This document shows, piece after piece, positions 25,097 to 32,826 of a stretch of 52,142 nt of DNA (positions within the stretch are counted from its first letter, which is position 1; every line of letters begins with the position of its first letter). A model generated the notes under the pieces. It was given only the letters and a program-made list of their open reading frames with translations, was not told the DNA's origin and did no database searches. The stretch is from Oscillatoria sp. SIO1A7 (GTDB lineage Bacteria > Cyanobacteriota > Cyanobacteriia > Cyanobacteriales > Laspinemataceae), in the NCBI GenBank assembly GCA_010672965.1, contig JAAHFN010000047.1, positions 1 to 52,142 of the forward strand, given 5' to 3'. Position numbers and translations under genes: made by a program.

Positions 25097-26524
25097 TTAA
25101 CCGGATTCGAGCTGATTCTTTTTCTTCTGGAACCATTCTTCTATCTCTAAAAAATCTCCATCGTTTACCTTGTATGATTCATTGTCTTTGAGAATATCTT
25201 GGTAAGTAATCTTTTCAAGAGTAAATGGATAATTTGTATCATCTTCTGTTTCTTCTTTTTTTGCTGTTTTTTCTTTTCCTTTTTCTACTATCGATAACCC
25301 CGTTTTTGTGCGCCAGTGGTCTTGAAGGCGTTTGTTTAGTAAAGTAAACCGACGACGCTTTGGAAGTCTTCTTATGAAGTCATTAAAGTCTGATATCGCT
25401 TCCTCTACCTTTTTTTTATTCTTGTCAAACTTCTCTTCTTGTTGCTCTTTCCGCTCCTTATCTGCTAATTTCTTAGCTTCTGCACTCTCTTCTGCTGCTT
25501 TCCTTGCGGCTTCTATTTCATCCTCACTCCAGGATGCAGTAATGCTGGGATCGTCAAAATTTATACTAGGATAAATAGATTCAGCGACATAGGGAATGTG
25601 GACATGTCCGGTCCAATTTCCTTTCTTCTTAAGGATGTGCCCAAGACTTTTGGATGCTGTAATATCTACCAATGCATAATTGCCTGACTTTAGTTTTATA
25701 GCAACGTCAGGTCTAGTTCCCTTGAGAAGATCGGTATTTTGAGTGTCAAATTCAGGACCCAATGCTTTGATTCCCACGTTTGCTTTTCCTTCAATCACAT
25801 AACCGGCTGCGGTCGAGGGATGCATATGGTTATCTCCGTCATTATATGCTTGCTGGAGCTTCAAATAAAGTAGCTTCTGATCTTCCGATGCACCACCATA
25901 ATTACCTGCTTTAAATTCCTCAAACGCTTTTTCGACTAGATCGTCTACTTTTTTAGCTTTTTCTTTTCCTTCTTTTTCGTCAGCAGTGTAAGCTGATTCT
26001 TCTTTAGATTTTGGAGGCTTAAAAGGAATAAGTTCTCGTTGTACTACACCCCTATCGAATCCTTGACTTTCTGCTTGTTGCTGTACTTGCACCGGCATCC
26101 CTTGCAACCCCGAGCGATTCTGTTTGCCACTATCGCCCGATACCTCACTTAGCTGACTTTCGGAGATTAATTCACTGGACAATCCCCGGAACTCTGGTTT
26201 AGCTGGTCGCTCCTGCTGGCGATAAGCCTTACCTACCATCAGCCTTCGCTGAACCACTGGCCTATCCTGCTTGCTGACCGGGCGATCGCTCCCTCCTCCT
26301 CCAAGTTGGGAGATTAATTCACTGGACAATCCCCGGAACTCTGGTCGCTCCTGCTGGCGATAAGTCTCCCCTAAGCGCGGCTCGCCAAATGCTTGGGACC
26401 CATGACGAGGCATTTGGGGTGTCTTTTCTCTAGCTGGTAGAGAAGGCACCGCAGCCCGTTGCAGCATCGAGCTATCGTTGTCCTTCTGGCCGGACTGGTC
26501 AGTTCTCCTAGCATATTGACGCAT
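25097..26524 (-). CDS. Injection-cargo-like protein with shared N-terminus and different C-terminal body
   Basis: 475 residues. The first 60 residues (MRQYARRTDQSGQKDNDS onward) are nearly identical to those of the protein at 18523, and the YRQQERPEFRGLSSELIS unit again occurs twice (about 55-80 and 105-125). DUF4157 is absent. Instead a long charged, coiled region surrounds a compact part (about 215-330) with HMHPSTAAGYVIEGKANV, TRPDVAIKLKSGNYALVDIT and HVHIPYVAES. The RPDVAIK...ALVDIT pattern could be a nuclease-like core of the PD-(D/E)xK fold, but the usual E/DxK is not complete, so this is only a suggestion. A GGAGA ribosome site precedes the ATG. The last codons and stop are read from a family-2-like repeat end. 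Confidence 0.8.
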   Translation of the reverse strand: MRQYARRTDQSGQKDNDSSMLQRAAVPSLPAREKTPQMPRHGSQAFGEPRLGETYRQQERPEFRGLSSELISQLGGGGSDRPVSKQDRPVVQRRLMVGKAYRQQERPAKPEFRGLSSELISESQLSEVSGDSGKQNRSGLQGMPVQVQQQAESQGFDRGVVQRELIPFKPPKSKEESAYTADEKEGKEKAKKVDDLVEKAFEEFKAGNYGGASEDQKLLYLKLQQAYNDGDNHMHPSTAAGYVIEGKANVGIKALGPEFDTQNTDLLKGTRPDVAIKLKSGNYALVDITASKSLGHILKKKGNWTGHVHIPYVAESIYPSINFDDPSITASWSEDEIEAARKAAEESAEAKKLADKERKEQQEEKFDKNKKKVEEAISDFNDFIRRLPKRRRFTLLNKRLQDHWRTKTGLSIVEKGKEKTAKKEETEDDTNYPFTLEKITYQDILKDNESYKVNDGDFLEIEEWFQKKKNQLESG

Positions 26525-26609
26525 TTATACTGTTCTCCTTTTTTCTTTCCACCAAAAGGGTTCCACTGCCATTCCTATTGGCTGCCCTTCCCGGGCGATC
26601 GGGCACTAA

Positions 26610-26736
26610 TATCAAATCCGGTTAAACAGTTACAATATCTGTAGGGGCGGTGCCCCCGTGGTTGCCCCTTTTCCTACGGGGCAACCACGGGGGGATTGCC
26701 CCTACGGGATTTATGGGGAATTAACCGGATTTGATA
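26610..26736. mobile_element. Family 2 inverted-repeat element, copy 1
   Basis: Ends TATCAAATCCGGTTAA and its complement, 127 bp, flanked by TAA (26607-26609 and 26737-26739). The matching upstream region at about 19900 lacks it, so this is an insertion into the 5' leader of the gene at 25097, between its promoter and its start. Confidence 0.92.
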
Positions 26737-26748
26737 TAATTCCTTTAC

Positions 26749-26775
26749 CTTATAGCCTCATTCCTCTACTGTCAA
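26749..26775 (-). promoter_or_regulatory. Promoter of the cargo-like gene, duplicate of 19911-19937
   Basis: TTGACA (26775-26770), 15-bp spacer and TATAAG (26754-26749) on the minus strand, identical in boxes and spacing to the copy at 19911-19937. A family 2 element now separates it from the gene. Confidence 0.6.
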
Positions 26776-27451
26776 CTTTATATCCCGCCACTTCTCTTGC
26801 CTTCAAGTTCCTGCTGAACTTCCGATCGCGAGGCCAGTTCAAGCAAAAAAAACGCCCCCTCTACGGCGGCATCAATCCTCAAGACCCTAGAATCTATTGA
26901 TAAATGGGAAGGGGATGACTTTGATGAATGCTTGTAATTAGTTTATGCATCTCGTAGTAATATTTATGTCGCAACCGATCGAAGCGAAACTGAATATTTG
27001 AGAGCAGACTAACAAAAGTAATTGGTAATCCTCTTCGCCGCCGGTTATATCTATACTGCGAGCTTGACCAAACACGATCGTTTTTATGACTAAGCTGTCG
27101 CGCATTTAGATTGGGAGAGAAAGAAACCTCACCGGGCGTGCTAGCTCTTGTTGGTTGCAGGCGTCGCGTCGCGGTATGGGTCACCAACTTAAATGCGTAA
27201 TAGCTTATCTAATCAGGACTTATATCATGTCGGTTTGAATGCCCCAAAAAAAGCTTCTGCGTAGGACGGGCGTCCCGCCTGGGAGCTTGGGCTCCTTGGG
27301 ACAGGCGGGACGCCCGTCCTACGGGAGATTCTAATTTTTCTGTGGGTATTTAACCCGACTTGATATTACGCACAGAGTCTATTTGTAGGGTGCGCAATGC
27401 GCACCAGACACTATATAAAGAGTTATAACTGACAATTTGCGTAAGTCTTAT
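26776..27451. other. Gene-free stretch with nested elements
   Basis: The first 70 bp repeat the leader block of 19938. A 97-codon minus frame at 26894-27187 is unsupported. Nested elements fill 27211-27449. Confidence 0.5.
27214..27449. mobile_element. Family 5 element interrupted by a family 2 element
   Basis: The left end CAGGACTTA at 27214-27222 continues as CGCACAGAG after 27368. The family 2 element (27223-27365) lies between with a TTA duplication (27220-27222 and 27366-27368). Removing it restores CAGGACTTACGCA exactly. The right end TGCGTAAGTC is at 27438-27447. Confidence 0.85.
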
Positions 27452-28183
27452 CTAATTTTTGGTGTTTTTAGCTCTAACTTGTGCAAAATGGAAATTGAGG
27501 CGATCGGCAACGCCATGTCTCAGGAAAATTTTTGTGACATCTTTAACTTCTACTTCAACCTCAAATCCCTTATCTTCTAGAAGAGTGACAATTCGATCTA
27601 GATTGTTGATATCATTATTCTTGGTTGTCCCGTGAAACTCTAATTCTATTTGACGTACTAGAGGTAGTTTATTTGCTGCCTCTTGGAGTACCTGTTCTTC
27701 AGAACCTTCAATATCCATTTTAAGAAAATCAACTTCATCTTGTAGGTAGGACGAGAGTAATGTAGTCTCTACGGGAACCACTTCTGCCTCTTCAGGCTCC
27801 TTCGGGATAGCAATAGAATTTCCCCAAGTAGAAATTCCCATATTGTCACGCCAGAAATCTACAGTTTTTTCAACCGATGCTAAGGCTTTTGGGACAATTA
27901 CTACATCCTCGAAGCCGTTATTTTTAAGGTTCTCCTTAAGAAAATAGAGGTTGTCTGGGTCTGGTTCAAATCCTATAATTTTTGCCTTGGGAAACCTGCT
28001 CTTAAAGTAAATAATCGAAAGACCTACATGACTTCCGCAGTCTATAATTAAGGGTCTCTCCTTGATGCTTTGAAACTGGTAAGCGTTATCTACAATTAGT
28101 TCGCTTTTTATCTTTTCAAAATCTGCTTTGTAAGGAGCATAGAGCTTACGATAGCAAAATTCACCTATATGAAATTGATTCAT
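27452..28183 (-). CDS. FkbM-family methyltransferase
   Basis: 243 residues from the ATG at 28183 (MNQFHIGEF). An ATG at 28300 is open but would overlap the end of the upstream gene by 85 bp and encodes nothing family-like. SAM-binding motif IIDCGSHVGLSIIYF (about 46-60), IIGFEPDP (70-77), and the typical VDFLKMDIEGSE followed by the C-terminal ELEFHG. FkbM-type enzymes O-methylate sugars or natural products; the substrate here cannot be told. It follows the TPR-protein gene after 32 bp on the same strand and may be the last gene of that transcript, although it is not a usual member of the CHAT cassette. Confidence 0.9.
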   Translation of the reverse strand: MNQFHIGEFCYRKLYAPYKADFEKIKSELIVDNAYQFQSIKERPLIIDCGSHVGLSIIYFKSRFPKAKIIGFEPDPDNLYFLKENLKNNGFEDVVIVPKALASVEKTVDFWRDNMGISTWGNSIAIPKEPEEAEVVPVETTLLSSYLQDEVDFLKMDIEGSEEQVLQEAANKLPLVRQIELEFHGTTKNNDINNLDRIVTLLEDKGFEVEVEVKDVTKIFLRHGVADRLNFHFAQVRAKNTKN

Positions 28184-28215
28184 TATCTTACTAACTTGCT
28201 TGCTAATTAGACCAA

Positions 28216-29403
28216 TTAAAATCGCTCCAGCTCTCTCTGGATCTGCGCCACCCGCTCCATATCTTGCAAGGCAATATATCCATACAAAGCTTGCTGCCAA
28301 TGGCGACGGGCTTTTTCATCTTCGCGGCTGCTGTAATACAGTTGCCCCAGTCGAGCATAAAGGGCGGCTCTGGCGGCAAAATCTCGCTCGGTCGTGCCCT
28401 GCTCTATTCCTCGCAAATAACTCTGCTCTGCAAATGAAGTTAATCCCACCTGACAGTAAAGATCGCCCAGCAAATAGTAGCTGGCAGTATTTTCAATGCC
28501 TCGGGAAATCGCCGCTTCCAAAATAGAAATAGCTTCAGCGCGCAAGTTGTAGCGAGAATCGTTATAAACCCGAGCCAGGGCTAGACTTTTAGCAGTTTCG
28601 GTCAGCTCTTGTTCTTGAAGTAGAGCCAAAGCATCTTTTACTTCTGCGGCCTTTTGCTCCGACAAAACCTCAAAGGCAAATCCAGATAACCGGCCATTGC
28701 CCGGATGGCTTTCCGATCGCGAAGAAGCGCCGCTCCGGGAAGCGTTCGCTCCAAACTTCGCTTCAACTGTTAGCTCGTATTGCACTCCCGGTTCCAGGGG
28801 CAACTCTCCGTTATAGGCCAATTCAGTATCGCTGGCCGTAGTTTGCCAGAGAATCTCCCCAGATTTTTTGCTAACAGACACTATATATAAGGTGGCATCG
28901 GCTACTGGATTCCAGCGCAAAATTGGTTTGGCCGAGAGCAAGAAGGTGCTGCGAGGACTAATAATATAAGGAAGGCTAGCAGGCTGAGGGGAGCTGCAAA
29001 TGCCGCCGGCGTTTCTAGTGGCGTCCGGTCTTTGTCCCAGAGGAGGACAGCCGTTGCCAACTCCAGAGGGAACTCCGCTGGGGACGAGCCAGTAAGTGCG
29101 GCGATCGGCGCAGAGAATTTTGACCGACATTGTAGATGTCGGAAAAATAATCGTTCCCCTTGCTAGAGGAGTTCCCACGGAAACGCGATAGTAATCCCGC
29201 GCACCTCTGGGCTTGATGGGGACATTTCCCGTCGCTTCCAGAATCCAGCCGACAGGGGTAGCCCGATGGGGATTGGCTGTAATTGGCTTGGCCGTAGCGA
29301 ATATTAAAGATAAGCCAAGGGCGATCGCTCCACCAGTTTTGAGGCGATCGCTCTTCAGGCCGCCACTTTTCCTGCCATAAACTGTCATGCCATAACCTCT
29401 CAT
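28216..29403 (-). CDS. Exported FecR-like/TPR protein of the CHAT cassette
   Basis: 395 residues from the ATG at 29403, which overlaps the stop of the upstream CHAT gene as ATGA: translational coupling decides the start. An export signal (TGGAIALGLSLIFATAKPITA) is followed by a FecR-like beta domain (VGWILEATGNVPI...VSVGTPLARGTII), an Fn3-like segment (PILRWNPVADATLYIVSV...LEPGVQYELTV), and C-terminal TPR helices (LYARLGQLYYSSREDEKARRHW). In cyanobacteria such proteins recur next to CHAT, DUF1822 and sigma-like genes. It is probably periplasmic or anchored outside. Its function is unknown, perhaps the target or sensor of the CHAT protease-like protein. Confidence 0.85.
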   Translation of the reverse strand: MRGYGMTVYGRKSGGLKSDRLKTGGAIALGLSLIFATAKPITANPHRATPVGWILEATGNVPIKPRGARDYYRVSVGTPLARGTIIFPTSTMSVKILCADRRTYWLVPSGVPSGVGNGCPPLGQRPDATRNAGGICSSPQPASLPYIISPRSTFLLSAKPILRWNPVADATLYIVSVSKKSGEILWQTTASDTELAYNGELPLEPGVQYELTVEAKFGANASRSGASSRSESHPGNGRLSGFAFEVLSEQKAAEVKDALALLQEQELTETAKSLALARVYNDSRYNLRAEAISILEAAISRGIENTASYYLLGDLYCQVGLTSFAEQSYLRGIEQGTTERDFAARAALYARLGQLYYSSREDEKARRHWQQALYGYIALQDMERVAQIQRELERF

Positions 29404-31172
29404 GGCTGTTTTACCCTTGATAAGATCCTGTCTCTGGCCATTGCTATCCACTCATCTTCTTCTGGGGTTCTATGGCTCGATGCGTCCCCCAAACAATATT
29501 CCCATTCTATCAGGGACGCTTCCTCGCGGCCGGTTTGCTCCCAAACTTGGGCCAATAGGCAGTGAGCCGCCGCCTTAGTCTGACTGTTATCTAGTCTAAT
29601 CGCTTCAAGCAGATGTACTGTAGCATCTTCATATCGTCTTTGCTTCAGTCTCGCCCAGCCCATATTTTTATGTAGAGAATACTTCACCTCATCCCCCCGA
29701 GCTAGTTGCAATCCCCGTAACAAGCGATCGACCGCATTTTCATAGTTCCCCTCCTTTATATCCAAGCGACTCAGATTGTTGTATGCCTCGGCCATTCCTC
29801 TTTGGATGGCTTGCTCGTAGGCATCGCGGGCTTTTTCCCAATCGTAGCGCTCTTCATAAAGAACTCCTAAATTATAATAGGCTCTCGGCTCGACTCCACC
29901 GAGACCCAAAAAATCTAAGCGCAGCGACCATTGATACATCAACTCTGCGGATGCCAGTTGTTTCGCTTCGTGCTTTTGTAAAGCCCATTTACTGCAAGCC
30001 ACTGCCAGAGGTCCAGATAGCATTGAAGCGAGTATTATGCTTGCCCCCAAAAATCCTGCGGCAATAAGTCGAGAACGAATAGCCGGCAAGTTTGGCAAAG
30101 GATGGCACAAATCCTGCCAGGTAGGAGGAGTCGCGGCGGGGTTTTGGCAAATTACTGGCAGCCAGCTTGCTTTGGGAAATTCTCCTTCTAGCTTTTCCAA
30201 TCTTTCTCTAGCATCCCGCACTGCCAGATATAGAGGCACGCCTTTGGAAAACCCTTGTAGAAAAAATTTCAAAAATTCCTGTGCTACCTTGTCGGGGACT
30301 GGCTCTCGCATGACAATAATTTGCGGCATCTGGCAGTCCGCCAATTCCCTGGCCAATCCCAAACCGTCGCAAGAGTTAAATATGGCTAAGCTCAGTCCTC
30401 GTTCTATAGCTTTTTGCAGCCCTTTCCTTAATTCTTTGATAGTTAAGCTGTCGGTTTTATTGATATAAATTCGACCTTTTTCGCCGACGGTCTGACTGTG
30501 ACCGGCGAAAAAAAGAATATTCCAGGGCTGCTCCCAGAGCTTGTCGTTTACTTCCTCCCGGGAAGGCTCGACTAGAAAAGTAATATCTGCTTGGGGCAAT
30601 TCCTCCAGCAGCGCCCGGTCTTTTTCGATGTTAATTCCTTCGCTATTACCGAGAATAGCGAGAATTTTAACTTTTTTGCCTCGGGGAGCCGGTGGCGGTT
30701 CTTGGTTTTCCAGAGGGCTTAAGGCAATTTCTGCTTTGGTAAAGCGCTCTAAAACATCCCAAGAATGCCAAGGGAGTTGGTGCAATTTGATATCGTTGGC
30801 TTTGATTAAGATGCGGGTGGTGTCGGCAGGTGCGAGCTGTTCGAGTAGTTTTTCCCGAACTGTGAGAAACTCGCTGGATTTGAGCCAGGTATTGAGGCGA
30901 TCGCCTAACTCAGTTGCCGACTTCAGGCATTCTTCGAGCAAGTCATTAATAGAGCCGCCATAATCAATCCCTTGGGGTTTGATGCGAGTGCCCACCCCAA
31001 GGCTGCGATAAGTTGAGAGCCAATGGCGATACTGGGTTGCCATATCCGGTGCTGGCGGCAGATAGCCACAATTTTCCGCTTTCGGGCGATCGCCATCTGG
31101 CCCTATTTCTAGAGTTACTTTTACCCCTCTATCTAGATTGCCATCGAGCCTCAATACCGCTAATTTATTCAT
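29400..31172 (-). CDS. CHAT-domain caspase-like protein with membrane helix and TPRs
   Basis: 590 residues. CHAT (caspase HetF-associated with TPRs) domain at about 100-345 with the catalytic pair intact: histidine in LFFAGHSQT (H225) and cysteine in AIFNSCDGLG (C268). A membrane helix follows (about 368-392, AAGFLGASIILASMLSGPLA), then TPR repeats (about 403-585, with YNLGVLYEERYDWEKARDAY). The catalytic domain and the TPRs are on opposite sides of one membrane segment if it crosses once. CHAT proteases are known in cyanobacterial HetF, and other bacterial CHAT proteins cleave partner proteins. Its 3' end is coupled to the exported TPR protein by a 4-bp overlap. Confidence 0.92.
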   Translation of the reverse strand: MNKLAVLRLDGNLDRGVKVTLEIGPDGDRPKAENCGYLPPAPDMATQYRHWLSTYRSLGVGTRIKPQGIDYGGSINDLLEECLKSATELGDRLNTWLKSSEFLTVREKLLEQLAPADTTRILIKANDIKLHQLPWHSWDVLERFTKAEIALSPLENQEPPPAPRGKKVKILAILGNSEGINIEKDRALLEELPQADITFLVEPSREEVNDKLWEQPWNILFFAGHSQTVGEKGRIYINKTDSLTIKELRKGLQKAIERGLSLAIFNSCDGLGLARELADCQMPQIIVMREPVPDKVAQEFLKFFLQGFSKGVPLYLAVRDARERLEKLEGEFPKASWLPVICQNPAATPPTWQDLCHPLPNLPAIRSRLIAAGFLGASIILASMLSGPLAVACSKWALQKHEAKQLASAELMYQWSLRLDFLGLGGVEPRAYYNLGVLYEERYDWEKARDAYEQAIQRGMAEAYNNLSRLDIKEGNYENAVDRLLRGLQLARGDEVKYSLHKNMGWARLKQRRYEDATVHLLEAIRLDNSQTKAAAHCLLAQVWEQTGREEASLIEWEYCLGDASSHRTPEEDEWIAMARDRILSRVKQP

Positions 31173-31577
31173 CCCTAATTAACCCCCCTGCCAACGCCGA
31201 TTTTTTGCAGATTTTTTGCAGATATAGCACTACGCATTACAGCTACGACAATCCAAAGATAGCGATTGCGCTTGTTCGCCCCTATGTTGGCGCAGCTCCG
31301 CATAATATCAAGTCCGGTTAAATACCCATAGAAAAAATTTGGAATCTCCCGTAGGACGGGCTTCCGAAAAGTCCGGTTGGGCTCTTTGGGACTTTTCGGA
31401 AGCCCTGTCCTTGCGCAGAAGCTTTTTTTGGGGCATTCAAACCGACAGGATATAAGCAGAAGAGCGCAGCCTGCGCATAAGCTGTTGGGCGCCAGCCCGC
31501 TCCGTTGGCTAAGCTGAAAGCAGAAGAGCGTAGCCTGCGCGCGAGCGCATAAGCTGAAAGCTGATTGCTATATTTTT
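31173..31577. other. Spacer within the cassette, with a family 2 element
   Basis: Carries the element at 31306-31452 and GCAGAAGAGCGYAGCCTGCGC direct repeats at about 31458-31550. No gene. The insertion probably adds to the distance between DUF1822 and CHAT genes. Confidence 0.55.
31306..31452. mobile_element. Family 2 inverted-repeat element, copy 3
   Basis: Starts TATCAAGTCCGG, ends CCGACAGGATA, 147 bp, flanked by TAA (31303-31305 and 31453-31455). Its interior is close to the reverse complement of the copy at 27223-27365. Confidence 0.85.
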
Positions 31578-32510
31578 TCAGATAATAAAGTTCTCCGTGA
31601 CGCTTAGCTCTCCCCATTCTACTCTAATGGCAAAGTCTTCCCCGGGTTCGGCGCTAAACTTCAAAGTCATATAGCGGTTGGCGCTGCCAGAGTGAGCCTC
31701 CATGACGGCAACTCCTTGTTGGTTGAGAGCTTTGAGGACTAGATTGTCTGGTAAATGGGGGCGATCGCCAATCGGATGCACCCCTACCTTAATATCGATT
31801 TCCTCCTTGGTTTTTGGATTCAGATTCACCACTAAAGCCACGGACTCCGGATTCTCCTCGCCCACCTCAATCAGCTTTGCCCGACTTATACTGCCTTCGG
31901 GCAAGTCTATTTCCCGAGTGGCAATCCTACTAGCTCCTCTAAAACTCGGCGCTAATACCAGATTCGCAGGCTGCCAGTCTCCTTCAAAGAGTCCTTGCAA
32001 CCATTGCTGTAAATCGATAAATGGCTTTTCGGGACGATAGCGCAACTGTCCCAATAAATCTTCGAGAGATTGCAACTGACCCAGGGACAATACTCCTCGC
32101 CCCGCTGTTTTAGAAAATCCCAATAGAGTTGCTGCCCGCAAAGACTCGTCCAACTGCACTGCCACATAGCCAATCCGGTCTTCTCGTACTTCTGGAGCAA
32201 TCGATATTGCCGAGGCACCGGGCAATACCGGCAAACATTCTAGCTTGCCGTTATGTTTCACTTCCAAATCTGCAATATTTAGCAGCAGTTGCATTGCCGG
32301 ACTGGCACTATCGCTGGCGTTCCAGTCAGTTTCATAGCCCAGGCACTGCAAGTAATAGTCCACTGCATATACCGCCAACCCGTTCAGATAGACCTGCTTG
32401 GCCTTACCAGTATTGCTCGCTCTGCGCCTAAACTCTTTTGCTCTAGAGTGGGCTGCCAATCCTAGGTTTACAGTAAAAGTCAAAGATTCCATTTGCTCGC
32501 TCATCATCAT
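31578..32510 (-). CDS. DUF1822 family protein
   Basis: 310 residues with the family's typical features: the N-terminal helix around AHSRAKEFRRRASNTGKAKQVYLNGLAVYAV, the DWNASDSASPAMQLLLNIADL segment, and a beta-rich C-terminal half (VALVVNLNPKTKEEIDIKVGVHP). DUF1822 proteins occur in cyanobacteria next to sigma-like and CHAT genes, as here. The biochemical role is unknown. A soluble cytoplasmic protein is expected, since there is no signal or membrane segment. The start MMMSEQ has three successive ATG codons, so the exact first residue is open. Confidence 0.88.
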   Translation of the reverse strand: MMMSEQMESLTFTVNLGLAAHSRAKEFRRRASNTGKAKQVYLNGLAVYAVDYYLQCLGYETDWNASDSASPAMQLLLNIADLEVKHNGKLECLPVLPGASAISIAPEVREDRIGYVAVQLDESLRAATLLGFSKTAGRGVLSLGQLQSLEDLLGQLRYRPEKPFIDLQQWLQGLFEGDWQPANLVLAPSFRGASRIATREIDLPEGSISRAKLIEVGEENPESVALVVNLNPKTKEEIDIKVGVHPIGDRPHLPDNLVLKALNQQGVAVMEAHSGSANRYMTLKFSAEPGEDFAIRVEWGELSVTENFII

Positions 32511-32826
32511 CGCTTGGTGAAAATAAAGTCAAAAGTTACAAGTCAAAAGTTATAAGTCAAAAGTTATAAGTCAAAAGTCAAAAGTTATAAGTCAAAAGTC
32601 AAAAGTTATAAGTCAAAAGTCAAAAGTCTAATTCCCTGTTTCCAATGCCCAATGCCACCCACCCCAAGGGCACCCTCCCGAGAAGGGGAGATTTCCCATA
32701 GTTAGGGTGTAGAGTGTAGGCAGAAACCCAGGCTTTTAGCTTATTCTCCAAAGTTTCCTTCTTATCCCTACACCCTACACCCTACACCCTAGTTTTTAGC
32801 CCAATTCCGCTCTTCCCAATTCCCCC
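32511..32826. repeat. STRR-filled spacer
   Basis: Two heptamer families: AAAAGTTATAAGTC/AAAAGTC (32527-32625) and TAGGGTG or CACCCTA runs (32700-32720, 32765-32793), the latter forming inverted pairs. No gene. Confidence 0.8.

Noticed and set aside
26894-27187. 97-codon minus frame near nested elements
   Set aside because: Basic, Arg/Tyr/His-rich translation without motif; could be a remnant of a lost gene but nothing supports a function.
28184-28300. Upstream start for the FkbM gene at 28300
   Set aside because: It would overlap the preceding gene by 85 bp and the extra residues do not resemble FkbM proteins; the ATG at 28183 follows the stop by 32 bp.
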